From Chelativorans sp. YIM 93263 (GTDB taxonomy: Bacteria; Pseudomonadota; Alphaproteobacteria; Rhizobiales; Rhizobiaceae), in assembly GCF_028767125.1 (NCBI RefSeq), contig NZ_JAKCWP010000007.1:124001-188000 (forward strand): DNA of 64,000 bases, given 5' to 3'. Positions within the stretch are counted from its first letter, which is position 1. The number at the start of each line of letters is the position of its first letter. The notes beneath the pieces are model-generated. The model was not told where the DNA came from. It worked only from the letters and a program-made list of their open reading frames with translations, and did no database searches. Of the stretch, positions 59,820-64,000 are shown one piece after another. A program made the translations under genes and the position numbers.

Positions 59820-61427
59820 ATGCGTCTCGGCCTTCTATTCCTCGCAGCTCTCGGCGGTGCGCTTCTCCAGAATCCGGCCGCCGCCGAAGAGCGGACTGTC
59901 GTCCCGAAATTCGTTGAAGAAACTGAAAGCGCGGGCCTCGACAGCGCCTATACGGGCGAATGGGAATACATGGTCGGCGGGGGTGCCGCGACGTTCGATT
60001 GCGACAGCGACGGCTTCCCCGACCTGCTTGTGGCGGGTGGTACCTCGCCCGCAAAGTTCTACCGCAATGCCAGTGAACCGGGCAGCGCACTACAGTTTCA
60101 GGAGCAAGAAAGCGGGCTGGAGCTTGAGGGGGCGACAGGCGCCTATCCGTTCGACGTGGACAGCGACGGGATAACCGATCTCATCGTGCTGCGCGTGGGC
60201 GAAAACATCGCGATGCGCGGGCTCGGCGCTTGCCGCTTCGAGCGTGCCAATGAGCGCTGGGGGTTCGACGGGGGGGGCGCCTGGTCGACGGCACTTGCCG
60301 CTACTTGGGAGCACGGCGCCGAATGGCCGACGATTGCGGTCGGCAACTACATTGACCGGCGAGAGCAGATTTTCCCCTGGGGTTCCTGCACCGACAATTG
60401 GCTGCACCGGCCGGCCGAAGGCGTTGAGGATAAATTCGCTTCCCCACTGCCGCTCAAACCGAGCTTCTGCGCGCTCTCCATGCTGTTTACCGACTGGAGC
60501 AGGTCGGGCACGCCCAGCCTGCGCATCTCCAATGACCGGGAGTACTACAAGGGCGGGCAGGAGCAGCTCTGGCGCATCGCGCCGGGCGAAGCCCCTACCC
60601 TTTTTACCGAGGCCGACGGCTGGCAGCGTCTGCTCGTATGGGGCATGGGGATTGCCAGCTACGACCTCGACTTCGACGGTTATCCGGAATATTTCCTGAC
60701 CAGCATGGCCGACAACAAGCTGCAGACGCTCGCCGACATTCCGGAAGGCCGCGATCCCCGGCCCGCCTATACCGACGTTGCATTTGCCAAGGGCGTGACC
60801 GCGCACCGGCCCTATACGGGCGGCGACGAGGTGAAGCCCAGCACTGCCTGGCACGCCGCATTCGAGGACGTGAACAATGACGGGCTCGCGGACCTTTTCG
60901 TCGCCAAGGGCAATGTCTGGGAGATGCCGGACTTCGCGCTTAAGGACCCGAACAACCTCCTCGTTCAGCAAACGGACAGTACATTCGAGGAGGCGGGTGA
61001 AATAGCTGGCGTGGCAAGCTTCCACACGGCACGTGGCGCCGCTCTCACCGATTTCAACCTGGATGGCCTCATCGATCTCGTCGTCGTCAATCGCGGAGAC
61101 AAGGCCCAGCTCTGGCGCAATGTCAGCCAGGACACCGGGCACTGGGTCCAGGTAAAGCTGCAACAACCCGGTGCGAACCCGGAAGCGATCGGTGCCTGGG
61201 TGGAAGTTCGCCGCGGCGCAACCGTGATCCGGCGCGAAATCACCGTCGGCGGCGGCCATGCGGGGGGCCATATCGGCTGGCATCATTTCGGCCTCGGAAG
61301 TGCCGCCCGTCCCGCGCTCCGAGTCCTATGGCCGGATGGTTCCGCAAGTGACTGGCAGGAACTGGAGGCCAGCAACTTCTACATTGTCAAACGCGGCGAG
61401 CCAGCCGAAATCTGGGCGGCGGACTGA
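59820..61427 (+). CDS. Secreted CRTAC1-family protein with FG-GAP-like repeats and a UnbV/ASPIC domain
   Basis: The 535-residue protein has a short signal peptide (to about 23). Calcium-binding FG-GAP/VCBS-like repeats follow, recognised by DxDxDGxxD-type sites in FDCDSDGFPDLLVAG, DVDSDGITDLIV, DVNNDGLADLFVAKG and FNLDGLIDLVVVN, predicting a beta-propeller. The C-terminal ASPIC/UnbV domain includes GVGHWVQV-like and IGAWVEVRRG sequence. Its start is one base after the haloperoxidase-like stop, so the two are co-translated; such pairs are seen together in other bacteria. The function is unknown. Confidence 0.85.
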   Translation: MRLGLLFLAALGGALLQNPAAAEERTVVPKFVEETESAGLDSAYTGEWEYMVGGGAATFDCDSDGFPDLLVAGGTSPAKFYRNASEPGSALQFQEQESGLELEGATGAYPFDVDSDGITDLIVLRVGENIAMRGLGACRFERANERWGFDGGGAWSTALAATWEHGAEWPTIAVGNYIDRREQIFPWGSCTDNWLHRPAEGVEDKFASPLPLKPSFCALSMLFTDWSRSGTPSLRISNDREYYKGGQEQLWRIAPGEAPTLFTEADGWQRLLVWGMGIASYDLDFDGYPEYFLTSMADNKLQTLADIPEGRDPRPAYTDVAFAKGVTAHRPYTGGDEVKPSTAWHAAFEDVNNDGLADLFVAKGNVWEMPDFALKDPNNLLVQQTDSTFEEAGEIAGVASFHTARGAALTDFNLDGLIDLVVVNRGDKAQLWRNVSQDTGHWVQVKLQQPGANPEAIGAWVEVRRGATVIRREITVGGGHAGGHIGWHHFGLGSAARPALRVLWPDGSASDWQELEASNFYIVKRGEPAEIWAAD

Positions 61428-61494
61428 CGCCAGAACCAACGCGCCACCGCACCGGCAAACTTTGATCTTCAAGAAGGAGACGTAAATCGTTTCC

Positions 61495-62490
61495 TCACGA
61501 TTCACGAGAAACCGACAGAACGGGTCCTTCCAGAAGCTGCATCAGATCTCCAAAATATCCGCGCGAATAAGCCGGGCGCGTGGGATCGGAAGTTATCGCG
61601 ATGGCAAGTCGTCGTTCGGGGTGGGCGGCGATCAATTGCCCCCCGTAGCCGCGCGCGACGACATAGCCCGACTCGCTCAGAAACCAGCCATAGCCGTAGC
61701 CGAGACCGGAAAAGGGAGATCGGGTGCGCCGGACCAGCGAGGCGTCAACCCAGTCGGCAGGGATAACCTGCGCGCCGTCACTACGGCCATTGTCGCGTAT
61801 TAACCGGGCGATGGCGAGCATGGCCCGTGGTGTCAGCGCCATTTCGTTCCCGCCCAGATAATAGCCCTGCGGATCCCTCGTCCATGGTGGAACCTGGAAG
61901 CCGAGCTTCGACCCGAGCCTGTCGCGCGCGAGGGCGAGCAGGCTCTCGCCGCTCGCCGCCGTCAGGGCCGCGCCGAGAATGTGCGTCGTGCCAGTCGAAT
62001 AGATCATCCGGGTGCCGGGCTGAGCGATCATGGGGCGGCGGAGCGCATAGGCCAGCCAGTCGCTGGAATTGACCCATGCACCATAATTCGGCCCCGAGGT
62101 TCCTTCGAGGCCGGCGCGCAGCGTTACGAGGTCCTCCATCGTGATATCGGCGACTCCCGCTGTCGCGTCTGACGGAATGATGTCGGGGGCGACGTCCCCC
62201 AAACGTGCCTCGACACCGGCGATCTCGCCGCTGTCGATCGCCGTTCCCAAAAGCAGGGCAACAACGCTCTTGGAGCACGACTTGATGTTGGCTGGCCGGT
62301 CGAGGCCCGGGCCGCGGAAGGCTTCTTCGAGAACCGGCTCGTCCCCGAGTTGTATCTGGATCGAGTGGAGCTGGTCCATCTCACGGGCCGAGGTGCGAAT
62401 ATCATCGAACGCCTGAGCCGATGCGCGGCTAACATATGGCGCCGCCAGGCCAGCGATCAGAGAAACGGTAAAAATCCGGCGAGACAACAT
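61495..62490 (-). CDS. Secreted serine hydrolase, beta-lactamase/transpeptidase-like (class C family)
   Basis: The 331-residue protein begins with MLSRRIFTVSL, a Tat-like signal that could also be Sec, cleaved near SRASAQA. The catalytic SxxK is SCSK near residue 72, a Tyr lies in MIYSTGTTH at the usual YxN position, and GYGGQ takes the place of the KTG/HxG box. Relatives include esterases, D-aminopeptidases and carboxypeptidases. The ATG at 62490 fits the signal; earlier in-frame starts add unrelated sequence. It is convergent with the CRTAC1 gene. Confidence 0.83.
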   Translation of the reverse strand: MLSRRIFTVSLIAGLAAPYVSRASAQAFDDIRTSAREMDQLHSIQIQLGDEPVLEEAFRGPGLDRPANIKSCSKSVVALLLGTAIDSGEIAGVEARLGDVAPDIIPSDATAGVADITMEDLVTLRAGLEGTSGPNYGAWVNSSDWLAYALRRPMIAQPGTRMIYSTGTTHILGAALTAASGESLLALARDRLGSKLGFQVPPWTRDPQGYYLGGNEMALTPRAMLAIARLIRDNGRSDGAQVIPADWVDASLVRRTRSPFSGLGYGYGWFLSESGYVVARGYGGQLIAAHPERRLAIAITSDPTRPAYSRGYFGDLMQLLEGPVLSVSRES

Positions 62491-62576
62491 GGTATGCGTA
62501 CTTCCCCACTTCCATTCGTCCCCGTTGCTCGCCGCGAAACAAGGCGCCATTACGGCAGCGCTCCAGCGCCCCTCCT

Positions 62577-63302
62577 TCAGCGGCCGGTTTTCTTCCGCCA
62601 GGCCTGATAGTCGGCCTGCACCTCCTCGCTCGTCGGCGGATATAGGCCAATGATCGGACGTCCTTTCATGACCTCTTCCTGAACGAAATTCTCAAAATCT
62701 TCCATGCCCGCGCATTCCACCGCCAGTTCCGCGGCGAGATGGGCGGGCACCACGACGACGCCGTCAGAGTCGCCGACGATCACATCGCCGGGGAACACCG
62801 GTGCATCGCCGCAGGCAATCGGCACATTCAGGTCGATGGCTTCGTGGAGGGTTAAATTGGTAGGCGCGGAAGGCCTTTGGTAAAAGGCCGGGATATCTAG
62901 AGCAGCAATGCCTTCAGCGTCGCGAAAACCGCCGTCGGTGACCACACCGGCACCGCCACGCTGCATCAGGCGCATAACGAGGATCGAACCGGCCGAGGCC
63001 GCGCGCGCATCTTTGCGGCTGTCCATGACCAGCACGTGTCCGGAGGGGCAGGTCTCGATCGCGGCGCGTTGGGGATGATCCGCGTTTCGGAAAACTTCGA
63101 TCCCGTTGCGATCCTCACGCGCCGGAATATAGCGCAGCGTGAAAGCGGGGCCGACCATCCTTTCCGTCTTTTGCGAAACGGGGACGACACCCTGGACAAA
63201 TTGATTGCGCAGGCCGCGTTTGTATAAGGCCGTGCACAGCGATGCGGTGGAAACGTTCTTGAGCAGCGTGCGTGTCTCGTCGCTCAGCTTGTGATCTGTC
63301 AT
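62577..63302 (-). CDS. RraA-family protein (ribonuclease-activity-regulator or HMG-aldolase-like)
   Basis: This is a 241-residue protein of the RraA/dimethylmenaquinone-methyltransferase family. The core GGAGVVTDGGFRD (about 115-127) contains the region of the metal/substrate site of 4-hydroxy-4-methyl-2-oxoglutarate aldolases, and PIACGDAPVFPGDVIVGDSDG follows. The gene is 13 bases downstream of an IlvD/Edd dehydratase gene on the same strand, an association typical of sugar-acid or branched-chain keto-acid metabolism, so aldol cleavage or a related reaction is more likely than RNase control. Confidence 0.83.
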   Translation of the reverse strand: MTDHKLSDETRTLLKNVSTASLCTALYKRGLRNQFVQGVVPVSQKTERMVGPAFTLRYIPAREDRNGIEVFRNADHPQRAAIETCPSGHVLVMDSRKDARAASAGSILVMRLMQRGGAGVVTDGGFRDAEGIAALDIPAFYQRPSAPTNLTLHEAIDLNVPIACGDAPVFPGDVIVGDSDGVVVVPAHLAAELAVECAGMEDFENFVQEEVMKGRPIIGLYPPTSEEVQADYQAWRKKTGR

Positions 63303-63315
63303 TTGTTCGCTCCCC

Positions 63316-64000
63316 TCAGAAAATGTCTGGTTCGCCCGCGCTCAGACCGAAATCGCTGCGCAGATAATCGAAATCACAGCCCTTATCAGCCTGTTCGATG
63401 TGTCGTGAGAACATCCAGCCATAGCCGCGCCCGAAACGCTCGGGTGGCGGGGTCCACTCGGCACGGCGGCGGGCGAGTTCTTCCTCGTCCACAAGCATGT
63501 CGAGACGCCGATTCGGTACGTCGAGGCGAATGACGTCGCCCGTACGCAGCAGCGCCAGCGGCCCGCCGACATATGATTCGGGCGCGACATGCAACACGCA
63601 GGCGCCGAAGCTGGTGCCGCTCATGCGGGCATCCGAAAGGCGCACCATATCCCTGTGGCCTTTCTTGAGGAGGGCCTTCGGCATGGGGATCATGCCCCAT
63701 TCCGGCATGCCCGGTCCGCCCTTCGGTCCGGCATTGCGCAAAACCAGGACGTGATCGGGCGTGACCGGCAGGTCCTCGTCGTCGAGCGCCTTCTTGAGCT
63801 CGGGGTAGGAATCGAACACCAGCGCCGGCCCTTCGTGGACGCGGAATCTCGGGTCGCAGGCGACCGGCTTGATCACGGCGCCGTCGGGCGCGAGGTTTCC
63901 ACGCAGCACCGCGAGTGAACCTTCGGAATAGATCGGATTGTCCACGGTGCGGATGACGTCGTCGTTAAAGACCTCGGCACCGGCGATATTCTCACCCAGA
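63316..64000 (-). CDS. IlvD/Edd-family dehydratase, C-terminal part (5' partial)
   Basis: This reads into the window from the right edge; about the last 228 residues are present and the start lies beyond 64000. Visible features are LGENIAGAEVFNDDVIRT at the edge, GGPGMPEWGMIP, DARMSGTSFG and a C-terminal GRGYGWMFSRHIEQADKGC. The last stretch matches L-arabinonate dehydratase-type members better than dihydroxy-acid dehydratase IlvD. It contains an iron-sulfur cluster in the family. The in-frame GTG at 63945 is internal, not a start. Confidence 0.85.
   Translation of the reverse strand, partial: LGENIAGAEVFNDDVIRTVDNPIYSEGSLAVLRGNLAPDGAVIKPVACDPRFRVHEGPALVFDSYPELKKALDDEDLPVTPDHVLVLRNAGPKGGPGMPEWGMIPMPKALLKKGHRDMVRLSDARMSGTSFGACVLHVAPESYVGGPLALLRTGDVIRLDVPNRRLDMLVDEEELARRRAEWTPPPERFGRGYGWMFSRHIEQADKGCDFDYLRSDFGLSAGEPDIF

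Overview
The window looks like a chromosomal piece of an alphaproteobacterium, most likely a free-living or marine Hyphomicrobiales (Rhizobiales) species. This is inferred from GC-rich coding, three TRAP transporters, a rhizobial-type D-tartrate dehydratase, a NasST-controlled nitrate assimilation operon and a fused subunit I-III cytochrome oxidase. No rRNA, tRNA, phage, insertion sequence or CRISPR array was recognised.

Layout. 1-4.8 kb: a branched-chain amino acid or amide type ABC transporter (the binding protein is cut by the window edge), followed by a 133 bp palindromic intergenic element. 5-15.4 kb: a poorly characterised envelope and signalling region. It holds an SGNH hydrolase, a histidine kinase overlapping a sulfite-oxidase-fold periplasmic protein, an SH3 protein, a VWA protein with tandem Ig-like repeats, two multi-spanning membrane proteins, a REC-LuxR response regulator and a secreted orphan. 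15.5-19.5 kb: class I fumarase, a LysR regulator and D-tartrate dehydratase. 19.5-25.3 kb: a six-gene operon of GntR regulator, TRAP transporter, enolase-superfamily dehydratase and EamA exporter. 25.4-33.4 kb: a second TRAP transporter with amidohydrolase, MarR and crotonase genes, divergent from a feruloyl-CoA synthase and an SDR gene, which suggests hydroxycinnamate uptake and breakdown. 33.4-38.6 kb: a third TRAP transporter with a DadA-like oxidase and an Asp/Glu-racemase-family protein.

38.6-49.2 kb: nitrate assimilation. The order of transcription on the minus strand is nasT-nasS, then narK-nirB-nirD-(nirC remnant)-nasA-cysG. The 384 bp before narK hold a sigma-54 promoter, an ANTAR-type hairpin pair and an intrinsic terminator, so nitrogen limitation would drive initiation and NasT/NasS would decide read-through.

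49.4-61.4 kb: a long plus-strand respiratory cluster. A GMC flavoprotein, its Tat-exported small subunit and two paralogous diheme cytochromes could pass electrons to a lipoprotein cytochrome c and a caa3-like oxidase. The oxidase subunit I is fused to III and lacks the usual K-channel lysine. A vanadium-haloperoxidase-like protein and a CRTAC1-type protein follow. 61.5-64 kb: a Tat-exported serine hydrolase, an RraA-family protein and the C-terminal end of an IlvD/Edd dehydratase.

The two regions most likely to hide undescribed biology are the VWA/two-component region (6.1-15.4 kb) and the GMC-cytochrome-oxidase-haloperoxidase cluster (49.4-61.4 kb). A recurring small-scale feature is a strong stem-loop after each of the four solute-binding-protein genes.
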